Shown one piece after another: positions 1 to 10,332 of a DNA stretch of 64,000 nucleotides. Both the position numbers and the translations under genes were made by a program. This DNA is from Diaporthe sp. PMI_573. Lineage: Eukaryota > Ascomycota > Sordariomycetes > Diaporthales > Diaporthaceae. How positions within the stretch are numbered: the first letter of the stretch is position 1; every line of letters begins with the position of its first letter. The notes under the pieces are model-generated. The model was not told the origin of the DNA and made no database searches. It was given only the letters and a program-made list of their open reading frames with translations. Location of the stretch: NCBI GenBank assembly GCA_021399435.1, contig JAJTUP010000006.1:1772677-1836676 (forward strand), given 5' to 3'.

Positions 1-812
1 AGCTGGGCCAGGGATCAGGTCTGACACGCCTTCACTTTGGGCAATCGTTTCTGCGCCAGGCACCACGAATCCCCTGGCTACGACGACGGCTGCCAGGTTC
101 GTCGCCAATGCTTCCAAGATTCCATGGTTCGTCAGGTCGACCCGGGAGCGTTCTTCCCTGCACAGCAGACCGATGAGCTTCGCGGCCAGATTCTTTTGAG
201 TTTGTACAGTGTGATTTGTCGCAGGATTCGTTGAAATATCGCGGAAGGCATCTAGGAGTACCGGCACAAAGGCAACACCTGCCAGATCAGCGATGTCTGT
301 GGCGGAGGTAGGTGGAGCTAGAGTCGACGCCTCGGCGATATTGACAGTGGCCCTTAGGGCTGCGACGACGACCCGAGGAGGGTTGTCGGCTGGAGGTATG
401 TTCGATAATATGGCAGACAAGGCGCCAGCTGCGAGTATGGGAGCCAGAAAAGCAAAGCCACCTGCAAATGGTTGTTAGCTGCGGCCATACAGAGTGTCGT
501 CGGTATAGAGTCACGAGTCGTCGTACCGTTTGCAAGGCTGGCAAGAATCTGGAGTGCTTGCAATCGCACCGATTCCTCGCTGGTCAAAGGTCTCGACGCC
601 GACACGCGACCTCGACTGCTGTCCTTGCCATTTGTGCTGGGAGAAGATCTGCTGGATTCCAAGATTTTGACGACAGGCTCGATTATTCCGTTTTCGACCC
701 ACTTCTCCTTCTTCTGATCGTGCCCGACGATTTCATTCTTCAGAGTTCGTAGAGCAGATAGTTGCTCTTCCTGGTCGGGTGATAAAAGAGCTGTGATGTG
801 AAGGCGCGCCAT
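1..812 (-). CDS. Armadillo-repeat protein, Vid28/Gid5-like (3' part off window)
   Basis: Predicted helical-repeat scaffold protein. In yeast the relative Vid28/Gid5 is the armadillo subunit of the GID/CTLH ubiquitin ligase that recruits substrate receptors for degradation of gluconeogenic enzymes. Exon 1 runs 812-527 and exon 2 461-1, continuing beyond the window; the intron 526-462 has GTACGA donor and TTTGCAG acceptor. The start is the ATG at 812 (M-A-R-L); the open frame goes further upstream but only through a TTG. Seen directly: Leu/Ala-rich helical repeats such as LQALQILASLANG and, after splicing, AILSNIPPADNPPRVVVAALRATVNIAEAS, typical of armadillo units. About 248 residues are visible, less than half of the usual family length. 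The family assignment is by recalled similarity; it could be another ARM/HEAT protein. Divergent from the cyclin gene. Confidence 0.7.
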
Positions 813-2053
813 GGCATGTGATGTCGCGCAGGATGGCCGGGAGGGCAGACAACCTTGCTCCTGATGATGATAACGATGAATTATATTGTACAAGAAGACT
901 GGAAGGAGAAAAAAGAAAGGGCAGCTGGCGACTCGGAGAAGGCGTCGCTTTGCTCGGGGTCGGGCTTGGGCGGAGGGTTGGATGAGCTAGAGCGGACTGC
1001 TGGACTGCTCACTCCAAGAATATGGCTGATTTGCCGGGCCGGGGCGGCGCGCAGACAGAGTCAGATTGAAGCTTTGACAAACTTTCATGAACCGTCCAAA
1101 ACGGGGCGTCGAGGCAGACAGGACCGAGGATACCCGGGGGGTTGGGGCGACGGCGTAAGCAAAGATGGTCGGAGCTGAATCACTCAGACTGACCGTCAGG
1201 GCCGGGGTTCTGTAGCTGGGCCACGGCGCATGGCGTCATGAAATGGGGATGGGGGATGGAGATCGAAGAGCGTGTTCTCCTCCGGGTCGGGTGCAAGGGC
1301 CCTGGCTGGTCCTCTAGCAGGACTCCCGGACAGCTAAGTCTAAAGCGGCTGGCACTTCTCTGGCTTCCTCTTGGAGCACGGCACGCACGGGCCAGACTCT
1401 TGGATCAGCGGCCTGTGAAAACCAGCCCGCCTGCTTACATGCATCCAGCAGACACTTGAGCCTGTACAACAAGACCATCTACTTCGCATCTCTCTCAAGG
1501 GTCTGCGCAGTGTATCACACTACTATGTACGGCCCTGATGCACCGCAGTCCAGATGACATCGTCGAGCAATCAATTCACAGACTGGCGGTGGAGGCCACC
1601 AGGGAGTAGGAAATGGGACAGGCTGTGTGATGTGCCCAGATATCTGCGTTTGCGTGATGTGGATGGTACTGTACAATTTGCTATGCGTCTCTTCTCCGTC
1701 CTGCGTACTTGCTCCGGCATGGTATGTACACTATATACCTAGGCACAGTACCCTGCCCGCCATCAAGGAAAACAGATATAGGTAGGTACTGAGCTGCCAG
1801 GCTGCCCAGGCCCAGGGCTCTTGGCCAGCACCCGCTCATACCCACTTTTATCGTAGCATTCGAGACTTTTCGAGTGCGAGATGAAATTTTTACATGTGGC
1901 TCGCTGGGTAGACCTTGCGCAGGAAGCGACTGGGCGACTGAATCAGTAACCCCTCGCTCGCCTGTCGGGGCACACCCACACCAAGGAATGGGTTCATCCT
2001 GCCAGCCTGCGATGCCGGAACCACCTCGCTGGGACGACACTGCATGCATTGCC

Positions 2054-2091
2054 GGCACAGGCACGGGCACAGGCACGGGCACAGGCACAGG
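2054..2091. repeat. GGCACA/GGCACG hexanucleotide tandem repeat
   Basis: About six contiguous units alternating GGCACA and GGCACG. It produces short Gly-Thr or Arg-Ala-Cys-Ala repeats in overlapping frames that are not real proteins. Confidence 0.85.
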
Positions 2092-2724
2092 CCAGGCAGA
2101 GGCGGCTACCCGCCTGGGCGGTCCGTTGTGCCTTGCTACCTGCCAGACAGCGTCGGTGCTGACCGCCGACAAGGCTTCCCAGAGCCTCGGTGTGCAACAC
2201 AGCTTAGCCCAGTCCCCCCAAAACTGACACTCTCGTCATCGCCGTGTCACCGCCGTCTCTGTGCCCGCTGCCCTCACACCCCTCCGCGACTGCTACCGCG
2301 CGGCGCAAACTACCCTCCTTGGCCTGCTTGCCCTCCCACACGCGCTAGACTCAGGACAGCACCTCTCAGCCCGTGGACACAAGGCCATCGGGCCCAATCC
2401 AGGCCCTCGGCTGAGCTCTAGTCGACCCCGGAAGCCTGGGCGGTGTCTCCCTACCGCGGAGTACTAGGCTCATGACCAGAGCGGCCAGAGGTAGCAGAAT
2501 CTGCGGGCGACGGTCGACACCGGTCCAACTTCCCCCTCCACGACGACACGCCCGTCCATGTTGTCCTTGTGTGATATCTGGGCCTAGGTAATGACAGATA
2601 CCCACCAGTCCGTCCGGGAGCCTGCCGTCTCAAGTCCTGCCCCGGCTTTGTGCAGAAGTGGGGCTGTCATATCTTTGGTTTTCCAAGGGTGACGAGATCG
2701 CCAGTCCCGCCGCCTGAGCCTCAA

Positions 2725-2732
2725 CACGTGGG
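2725..2732 (+). promoter_or_regulatory. CACGTGGG E-box (Pho4/NUC-1-type site)
   Basis: The sequence CACGTGGG lies 387 bp before the cyclin ATG. CACGTGGG is the high-affinity yeast Pho4 core, and Neurospora NUC-1 also binds CACGTG. Because the downstream gene resembles the Pho80/PREG inhibitor of that factor, a feedback site is plausible; a single 8-mer is weak evidence on its own. Confidence 0.4.
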
Positions 2733-3118
2733 CTGTTCTGGCCATTCAACTCGGGTGACAATCTCTGCCTACCGGCCTGTCTCCCTACTCATACCACTCT
2801 GCCCTTGACTAGATTCCCCAGAAAGTGCGACGCCCTGTCACAATCGATACTTACTATCGATCTGCCCGCTTGCCCGTCCACCCATCGAGTTAACCCGCCT
2901 GCAAGCCACCTGCTTCGACCCCATCTCGAAGCCCCGGATCTGCCCCTACTAGCGGCGGTTATCCGCCTGTCCAACACTCATTCCACGGTTCCTGTTCCTC
3001 GATCGCGGCTCCGCAACACTCGGCGGCCCTCTCCACGCCCGTGGAACCCCGGTGCCATACCCATTCCGACTCTTTCGCGTCTCCGAGAGCTCGAGTCCCA
3101 GACGATGCTGCGGAGACC

Positions 3119-4482
3119 ATGTTGACTCGCTCTCCCGTGCCTGCAAGGTCTCCCAGTGCCTCACCTAGCTCCTTCCACAGCAGTTTCCACTATGCGCCCG
3201 CCTCCCCACAAACTCGCTCGCCAAAGGTGCCGACCGCTGTTTCGCGGCGGCCGTCGACAACATCGCCATTGGGCGCCAACATGACCTCACCGTCATCGTC
3301 GTCAAAGCCGCAGTCGAAGCCCCAGCCCAAGTCGCAAGCGCCACCATCGCGCACCCCCAAGTACGTCGGCGTCGATGCCGCGACACAGTATTCTCCCATG
3401 GAACCACACGATTACTTCGTACCGCGCAAAGCTCCCGCACGAGTCTCGCCGTCGAGGAATACCCCCTCTGTGCCTGGTGCCTACCCGTCACAAGTCCAGT
3501 CCGAGCAGGCTTCTCAAGGCGATACCACATCTACGGTACCTACAGAGCAGGCGACGACCGTTGCCGACTCGCAGTCTGAAGTTACAGCCGATACTCTCCT
3601 GGATGAAGAGCCGCCAATGTTGAAGGCGCCACACCCCTTGTCGCCGGTCAAGCGACGCAACTCCCAAGGGCCCGGCGCATCGACTGGGGAGTCATCGGCT
3701 GCTGGACAGCGCTCGGGTGCCTTGCCTAAGCGCGTCAAGCCCGACACCGCACCTCCCAAGGTACTGCCCGTGCGGTACGAGCTGTGTGCGATCGAGGACA
3801 TCGTAGTTCTCATAGCGAACATGCTCTCAGAACTCATAGAGACCAATGACGCACTGGCCATGAGGTCGGGGCATCTCACACGATTCCATTCCCGGTATGC
3901 GCCTAGAGCCTAAGCGACCCTCAGCGGGCCATACGGGGCAGTCTTGCTAACCGCTGAAATAGGACAGCGCCAGGGATATCTGTTCTGGACTATTTGCACC
4001 GTCTTGCGAAGCACGCGACGCTGCCTCCGCCATTACTTCTTTCCATGGTCTACTATATCGATCGATTATGTGCATTATACCCGGATTTCACAATCAACAC
4101 ATTAACAGTTCACCGTTTTCTCATCACGGCGGCAACGGTTGCGGCGAAGGGGCTATCGGACTCATTCTGGAATAATTCGACGTACGCGAGGGTGGGCGGC
4201 GTGAGGGTAGCCGAGCTGAAACTGCTAGAGCTAGAGTTCTTGCACAGGGTGGACTGGAAGATTGTGCCAGACCCGGAGGTACTTGTTGCCTACTACAGGG
4301 GACTGGTGCAGAGGTCGCCGGCTTATGTGCTCGAGGACGAGGTGGACCAGGAGGATGATGACGGGTCAACTGAGATATCCGACGAGGCGGACGACGATGT
4401 TGAAGAGGCAGAGAACGCAAGCGAGAGCGAGACCTCCCCGCAAACTGGACCGCCAGACGCTCCAGCCCAAGCGCAGCCTTGA
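3119..4482 (+). CDS. pho80: Pho80/PREG-like cyclin
   Basis: Cyclin partner of a Pho85-type kinase; in yeast (Pho80) and Neurospora (PREG) it restrains the phosphate-starvation transcription factor when phosphate is plentiful. Exons 3119-3894 and 3963-4482 give 431 residues; the intron has GTATGC donor, TTGCTAAC branch and ATAG acceptor. The ATG at 3119 (ACCATG) is chosen because the longer frame starts at GTG. Residues 1-205 are a low-complexity Ser/Pro-rich tail with many SP/TP sites. The cyclin box spans about 210-345 and includes VLDYLHRLAKHA, YYIDRLCALYP, HRFLITAATVAAKGLSD and the FWNNSTYARVGGV segment characteristic of PREG/Pho80. The C terminus is very acidic. Other Pho85 cyclins share the fold, so the Pho80 subgroup is probable rather than certain. 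Confidence 0.85.
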
Positions 4483-4967
4483 AAGTGGCCTGCGCAGATG
4501 ACCAGAAAGAAGGAAGTTTACTAGCAACCTTTGAGAGGGTTGGCGTATATCCAGGTCGGAAACAATGGTGGAAGTTACCGGTACAAGGGAGTTCATATGA
4601 TATCCTGCATCGATGCATTTCTGGAGAAAGGTCCGGTCTCGGTTAGAAGCATAAGATGAATTGATGTGTTATGAAATATAGCCATGTGCGGTTGCATTTC
4701 GTCGCGGCTCACAACAGGAACTCTCAGGCTGTGGGATGAGGTGCTGCTGCTTCCTCATTGGAAGGAGCCATGCTCAGTTTCCATGTGGCCCGTGCGAGCG
4801 TCGCGGCCAAGACCGTTCTCAGGCTCGACCCGCCCACTCGGTGACACTTTATTGCTGTACGGGAAGCTATGTCCCCCCAGCGAGCAGCACAACCTACCTA
4901 CCTGTCTACCCTCTGACGTCTGCGCCGCGGCACATTCACGGAGCTCAAGTTCGGATCACCAAGCAAG
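4483..4967. other. Intergenic (485 bp), EMC10 promoter
   Basis: Between two genes on the same strand. There is an ACCTACCTACCTGTCTACC run near 4902 and a TGACGTC palindrome at 4914; nothing else stands out. Confidence 0.5.
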
Positions 4968-5646
4968 ATGCGTATCTTCTCTCTCGCATCATTGCTAGGC
5001 GCGGCATCGGTTGTGTACGCCGAGGCCAGAACTGCCAACATCTACGTCCAGCCCCTTGGCTCGAGCTCGTCCCCGGTCCTACTCGCCGGCCTCACCTACG
5101 ACAGCAGCGCACCGGACACAGCCAACAGCGCGTCTGTGGCATCCTACGAAGCCCCTGACCTGCCACAGTCCACCGAACTCGTCCGGATCGGCATCTACGA
5201 CACCAACCAGAAGCAATGGGCGGGCTCGACCAGCGTGGCGAGTGCTGAGAACTTCGCCAAGGGCTACTCGCCCCATTTCGTGCTATCGGTCGACGGCACG
5301 TCGGGCGAGGAGGTTGTGCTGGGGGCAAGTGTGAGGGGCGTAAGGATAGATGCCGGGCAGACGCGGGATTTCGGACCGCAGGCGAGCTTGCTTTTGACAA
5401 GCAGGGGGAAGCAGCCGGACCTGAACAAGCCGATCGTGCTGAGCCCCGAGGGAAAGAAGGTCGAGAAGGAGGAGAAGACATTCCTGCAGAAGTTCGTGCC
5501 AGCTCCCTGCCCCTCTACGAAAGCCCCCTGTGTGGCGCTGGCGCTGCATTCGAGCCGTCAAGCTAACTATACCGTCAAGATACTGGTGGATGATCGGCAT
5601 TGCCATGTTACTAGCTGTGGGTGGCGGCGGCGGCGAGGGCAAATAG
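4968..5646 (+). CDS. emc10: ER membrane protein complex subunit 10 (EMC10)
   Basis: Subunit of the ER membrane protein complex, which inserts tail-anchored and multi-pass membrane proteins; EMC10 is a lumenal beta-sandwich held by one membrane helix. Exons 4968-5491 and 5580-5646 code for 196 residues. The intron (GTTCGT donor, GCTAAC branch, TCAAG acceptor) matters: without it the frame reads on into unrelated sequence to about 5927. Seen: signal peptide 1-18 (MRIFSLASLLGAASVVYA), a beta-rich lumenal region, then after splicing KTFLQKYWW followed by a hydrophobic segment and a short GGGGGEGK tail. That C-terminal layout (FLQKYW, membrane helix, Gly-rich end) is the signature used for the call and resembles human EMC10. 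Confidence 0.82.
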
Positions 5647-6246
5647 ACATGAGAATGGCTCAGCACAATTTCGACGACACGATGCGCGACTGCTCTCCTT
5701 GTATGGTGGACGACGTGAGCTGGGCGCCGATGGTGCCTGCGGGACCACCAGAGAAACGACGTGCTCGTCATCGGCTTGGGGCGTTGGTTTCTATCAGGCT
5801 GCGCAGGGAGGTGTCCCGATTCTACGCTCAGCAAGTTGCTGCGTTCTCTTTACATATCTCCTTGACCTCGTTCCTCCTCTGGCCCCAGATCATTCATAAT
5901 GCATCTCGTTTCCCTTCCTGCCGGTGACTCCTTGGCGTTACCTGCTTCGCTTCAAGGCGCAGGCCTGAAAGGGAGAGATCTAACCGCATCCCTGCTCCCT
6001 AGAGCTGAAGCTTCCTCCCCGCCAACCAGTGTTCATTGGACCCACAAAATTTCGCAAGGGAACATTGAAACCGCCTGCAGGCAGTCTAGCAACCCTCGCC
6101 TTTCTCTCTTCTCCCTCCTCCACCATCTTTCCTTTCCCTGCCCTCGTGATCGCAAACAGAAACGACCGTTTCCGCAACTACGCCATCTTAACTGTCAATT
6201 GACCTCGTCCTTCACTCAAACTTCACACCTGCAAGCAACAGTCGCA
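5647..6246. other. Intergenic (600 bp), CHZ1 promoter and leader
   Basis: A pyrimidine-rich block near 6103-6145 precedes the CHZ1 start, as is usual at fungal transcription starts. No gene seen. Confidence 0.5.
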
Positions 6247-6765
6247 ATGGCCACCGAGAACGATCACGTCACTGAGAACACCGCGGGCGCGACCACCGCT
6301 GCCCAGGAGACACCCGTCGCCGATGCTAAGGGCAAGGGCAAGGCCACCGCGGGTGCTGAGGATGTCCCCGCCGATGTCGCCATGGACGAGGATGACGAGG
6401 ACGAGGACGAGGATGAGGACGAGGTGAGCTCGCCATTCCCGCTGCGCGCCACCGCGCGGCTGCGACCAACTCACACTAACTGACCTGCTTGCTAGGCTGC
6501 CGAGGATGGTGTGTTTGCCCGCGCATTGCGACCCCTCCCTTCGAATGCCCCGCCTTTCCTATACTGACATGATACAGCCGATGAGGATGACGACAGTGGC
6601 AACCCCGAGGAAGCGATCTCCCTAGACAACGTCGTGGGTCGTCGCACGCGCGGCAAGGTCATCGACTTCGCCAAGGCAGCCGAGGAGAACCCCGCCGATG
6701 AGGACGAGGATGAGGACGACGACGAGGACTTCGAGGAGGAGGACGATAAGATGGACGAGGACTAG
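6247..6765 (+). CDS. chz1: Histone H2A.Z-specific chaperone CHZ1
   Basis: Nuclear chaperone that carries H2A.Z-H2B dimers to the SWR1 remodeller. Three exons, 6247-6423, 6496-6508 and 6578-6765, give 125 residues; the 13-nt middle exon encodes AAED plus one base. Seen: an Ala/Thr-rich N terminus, a long Asp/Glu tract, then the CHZ motif region ISLDNVVGRRTRGKVIDFA (about residues 76-94) and a second acidic tail ending KMDED. Length and order (acidic, GRRTRGK, acidic) match the family. The long acidic runs also create false open frames on both strands. CHZ1 is followed by BET1 on the same strand. Confidence 0.88.
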
Positions 6766-7672
6766 ATGCCGCAACCTGAGGCCCAGCCTCAGTGGTCTTG
6801 CGCTCATGTCAACAAGCAATGTTGACCTTATGGAGGGCCCTCTACGACAGAATTACGAAAGTTACGAAAAAAAAGAGAAAATCACCACGATGACTGCTCG
6901 TGGACCTTGTCAACACTGGAATACTGGAACACTGGATTGAACTAGACGACTTCAGGATGGATAGCCAGGTGCTCAAGCATCTAGTCTGGATGCAATGACC
7001 GACTGAGCTGTCATTTGATATTGCATGTTAGCATGTCAAGATCCGAGAGGTCAAATGGAATAATAGATGCCAGCCCAAAAATTGCCAGTCAAGGCACTCC
7101 GCACAAAGAATGGTGTCTTGGCAGTCTACAGTGATGCGCCTATCCCTCGTGAGCCCTCGAATGAGCAGAGCTTCCACTTGTAGCTGACTCGTAGCGACAT
7201 TACATATGACATGCTCCCTTTCGCTGAAAGCCGATTCATTGTGAAAAGCGAGGCACCATGGCAAAGGCTAATGGGAGACTTCCACTCGGGTGTTGTCATA
7301 GGCGGTGGGAATACAGGCCCATATAGAAGGTAGGTACGTACCCCGCCAGTAGTAGAATGCCTAGTAGTTAGGTACCTTACATACAGGCAATACAGGGCAC
7401 CCTCACTGTGAATGGGCACAACGATTCAATTGAAGGAAGCTCTGGCTCTTTCTGAAAGCGAACCAGACAAAGTGAGCCTGGCCACTAGCATCCAGACAAA
7501 TGTGAACAACTCGGGCATCACTTCATTTCCTAATCTTCCAGATCCCTGGCTCTGCATGACCATGCAGGAGCACCCCTATTTCGTTACTTAACAAGCCCGA
7601 TTCCTCCTGCACCCACTTCCTCTTCCTCAACACACTCCAACGCCTCGCATGTGAAAGAGGGCGCCGGCAACC
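6766..7672. other. Intergenic (907 bp), CHZ1 3' end and BET1 promoter
   Basis: No gene seen. Two TAGGTAC-type motifs occur at 7331 and 7370, and TC-rich leader sequence lies just before BET1. Confidence 0.5.
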
Positions 7673-8564
7673 ATGGCTTCCAGGTGAGTTCAAATGCCCA
7701 ACTCATGTCCTCCTTGAACCCACCAGCACCAAGATGGTCCGAACTTGGCCATTTGCAGCTGCACCTCGTGCCGGCCCGAGAAGTATGAAGTCACGATTTA
7801 CCGGCGCAAGAGGACAACGGAGAGAGGGTGCACTCAGCAAACAGCACCCTCGCCTCCGCCTCCGCCCGCCAGGAGTTGGCGCATGGCATGACACATTCCA
7901 AGAGCCTCCTCCTTGCTAACACTTGCCCCGTCTCGGATCAGGTTCAACTCCTCCCTCCACCAGCGCGACTCGCGCTCCGCACTGTTCGAGGGCTACACAG
8001 GCTCCGGCGCCGACAGCAGGCGGGGCATCACACCGAGCCCGAGCCGGGGGTATGGCTACGGCTACCCCGGTGGTGGTGGCGCGCCCAACGGGAACGGGAC
8101 ACATCTGGGCGTCGACGGCGGCGGAAGCAGCAGCAGGGGGGGCTTCCGGCCCGCGACGCCGAACAAGAGGGGCCAGTACAGCGACGCGGTGCTCAACGAG
8201 CTCGAGAGCCAGAACGATGCGCAGATCGACGGCATCATGGGCAAGGTGCGCGTCCTGAAAGATGTACGTTTGGAACCCACCATCAAAATCGCGGACAACC
8301 GCGCGGTCCATATCACACGCGGAAGCATGGCAAAGCTGACAGGAAGCGCCCGCTTAGATGACGGTAGCGATTGGCGACGAGATCCGCGAATCCTCGGCCC
8401 TCGCGGAGAAGATGAATGATCAGTTCGACAACATGCGGCTGCGCGTGCGCGGCACCATGAACAGGATGCTGCTGATGGCCGAGCGGACGGGCGTCGGCTG
8501 GAGGGTCTGGCTGGGCTTCTTCGCCGCGGTGGTCCTCCTCTTCATGTACGTTTGGTTGTTTTGA
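7673..8564 (+). CDS. bet1: ER-Golgi Qc-SNARE Bet1
   Basis: SNARE for fusion of COPII vesicles with the Golgi. Exons 7673-7683, 7942-8263 and 8358-8564 code for 179 residues. The first coding exon is only 11 nt (M-A-S-R split), followed by a 258-nt intron with GTGAGT donor; it is needed because the next exon opens RFNSSLHQRDSRSALFEGY, a conserved Bet1 start, without its own ATG. Seen: a Gly/Ser-rich linker, a SNARE helix from about residue 86 (AVLNELESQNDAQIDGIMGK ... IGDEIRESSALAEKMNDQ) and a C-terminal anchor (WLGFFAAVVLLFMYVWLF) with almost nothing after it, as expected for a tail-anchored SNARE. The residue aligned to the ionic layer appears to be Ser, not Gln. Confidence 0.88.
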
Positions 8565-9121
8565 TGGCGGGCGTACACGCACCTACGCGCACGATCGAAA
8601 GAACGACGCTTGGGCGGCTCAGTTCATCATTACCAACGGCATAAGCTTGAGGTGCCATTTGTGCACGGCGAGCGAGCTGCCTCATCCTGCGTTGGCCTGT
8701 GGGGCCTCCGAGGTCGAGTTGGTGGTTCCCCGGGCCCGGGTGTGGCCCAACTGCTATGGCTGGCCATGATTGGAGCGAGTTTAGAGAAATGTGCATCGCT
8801 TATGAACCGGCGTTGGGGCGCCTCCTTTTCACGACGAACGGAATGGGATGGGTACATGAGCTTTGAAGAGAGACTGGGCCACATATACATATACGTATAC
8901 CGCTTGGACCGTGACCTGTCATGGGCAAGAGCCAAGCTCACCAATAATGCATGCGTAACGCGCCTTTTTATACACATATTTATTTACATTTGACCCGCAA
9001 TTTCGATCAACGCCATGACCGAATGCTGTAGGCTGACGCGCGGCGACTCTAGATGCGTGCGTGCTATACTACTACTTCTGGCTCGGGTATCATATTGTCA
9101 TCACCCCATTCAAACTTCCGC
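8565..9121. other. Intergenic (557 bp) between convergent genes
   Basis: Holds the 3' ends of BET1 and APC15. AT-rich steps such as ATACATATACGTATA near 8884 and TTTTTATACACATATTTATTT near 8966 may serve 3'-end formation. No gene seen. Confidence 0.5.
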
Positions 9122-10332
9122 CTAGCCCCTCCGCCTCATCTGCGGGCTGCTCGCCAGGTAGCTGCTCTCATCCCTCGACAGTAGGCCACTGAAATCTATA
9201 TCGCTCTGCGCCAGACTGCCTCTCTGGCTGCCCCTGACACTGCTCCTAGGCAGGCTCCTTCTGAACCTCGAGGCCTGCGGCGCGCGGCCGGCGCTAGCAA
9301 AGGACACGTCTCTCGTGCTCTCGTCCTCGTCGCTGATTTCGGCCTCGGAGTCAGTGTGCTCGTACCGCCCCTCGGCCTCGGGGATGTCGTCGTCGAGGTC
9401 GGCGTCCATGTCCATATCCATGCCGTCCCCACCGGCACCGTTGCCGCCCTGGTTGTAGTCGTGTATGAGATCGTCCTCCTCGAGCATCTGTTCCCTGTCG
9501 TCCGAGCCGACGGGGTCGTCGTCGATGGTGAGGCCGCCACCATCATGGCCCTGGGCCATCACCTCGCGCACCCGGTCCTCCGTCACCTGCATGTCATGCA
9601 TGTCCCGCCGCTCGGCCGGGCTGACCAGCACCTGCCCGGCGTTATTCTCAGTCTCGTCCACTTCCTCGTCTGTCTCGTCGTCATCCTCCTCCTCGTCTTC
9701 CGGCGCGCTCTCCTCCTCCCCACTGTCGTCTCCGTCGAACCCGAAGCCCTCGGCCTCGGGGATCTCGTCGTCGAGGTCCGGCTGCTCGGCCCCGTCGGCC
9801 ATCTGCTCGTCGTCGAGGTCGTCCACGCCCTCGGCATCCGCCTCGGCCTCGGCCAGCTGCGCGGCAAGCTCCTGTTCGCGCCGCATAGCCTCCGCGTGCT
9901 CCTCTGCCTCGCGGCGCTCCTCGCGCATCTGGAACAGCGTCTTGGGCACGCCCGGCGGCTTCAGCCATGCGCTGCCGAAGTTGGTCACGTTCTGGCGGCG
10001 GCGCTCCATGACCTGCTCGTCCATGCGGAGGCGCGCGAGGGGCGTGCGCTCCACCAGTGCGCGTCGGTGGTCGCGGCCGTGGCCGGAGGGGTGCTGGCCA
10101 TGGCGGTTTAGTTGGTTGTTACTGTGATTGCCATTGTCGTCTGTTGGCGAAGACACATCGTGACTGCTGAGCTGGTGGAGCAGGGCGGAGTGTGTATGGC
10201 GGGAGGTGTACCAGAGGCTATGGGGCTGGAGGAACTTGATCAGTATTTGTTGCCGTGGTGGTTCACGGAAATTCCGAAGCGACTTACATCGCGAGGCGTC
10301 AAATCCGGGAGCATTGGTGCATAGTCCATCAT
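9122..10332 (-). CDS. apc15: Anaphase-promoting complex subunit Apc15 (Apc15p family)
   Basis: Small acidic subunit of the APC/C ubiquitin ligase; the family (yeast Mnd2, vertebrate APC15) regulates turnover of the mitotic checkpoint complex and meiotic APC/C. Exons 10332-10288 and 10225-9122 encode 382 residues; the intron has GTAAGT and CTCCAG borders and 62 nt. Start: two adjacent ATGs, giving MMDYAPMLPDLTPRD then PHSLWYTSR after splicing, a typical family N terminus. Seen next: LVERTPLARLRMDEQVMERR and NFGSAWLKPPGVPKTL, the conserved Apc15 block, a Glu-rich coiled region, and a long Asp/Glu-rich disordered tail ending in Arg-rich QMRRRG. The tail makes it longer than yeast or animal relatives. 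Confidence 0.85.

Larger units (their letters stand above)
813..3118. other. Intergenic, divergent promoter region (2.3 kb)
   Basis: No convincing gene. It separates the divergent armadillo and cyclin genes. Contents seen: a GGCAC-type hexanucleotide repeat near 2054-2091, one CACGTGGG site at 2725, a TAGGTAGGTAC motif at 1779, and a C-rich stretch before the cyclin start. Open frames here are short, begin at non-ATG codons and have skewed composition. Confidence 0.6.

Noticed and set aside
3041..3118. Upstream extension of the cyclin frame
   Set aside because: It begins at GTG and has no ATG; the first ATG, in good context, is at 3119. The same logic removed CTG/TTG/GTG extensions of RRP42, RIX7, the Rab gene and the armadillo gene.
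5492..5927. Read-through C terminus of EMC10 (319-codon frame)
   Set aside because: Splicing 5492-5579 restores the conserved FLQKYWW and membrane helix, whereas the unspliced tail resembles nothing and lacks a membrane segment.
9356..10127. Plus-strand frames of 220-251 codons
   Set aside because: Antisense to the acidic APC15 coding region; Ser- or Val/Leu-only composition caused by Asp/Glu codons on the other strand.
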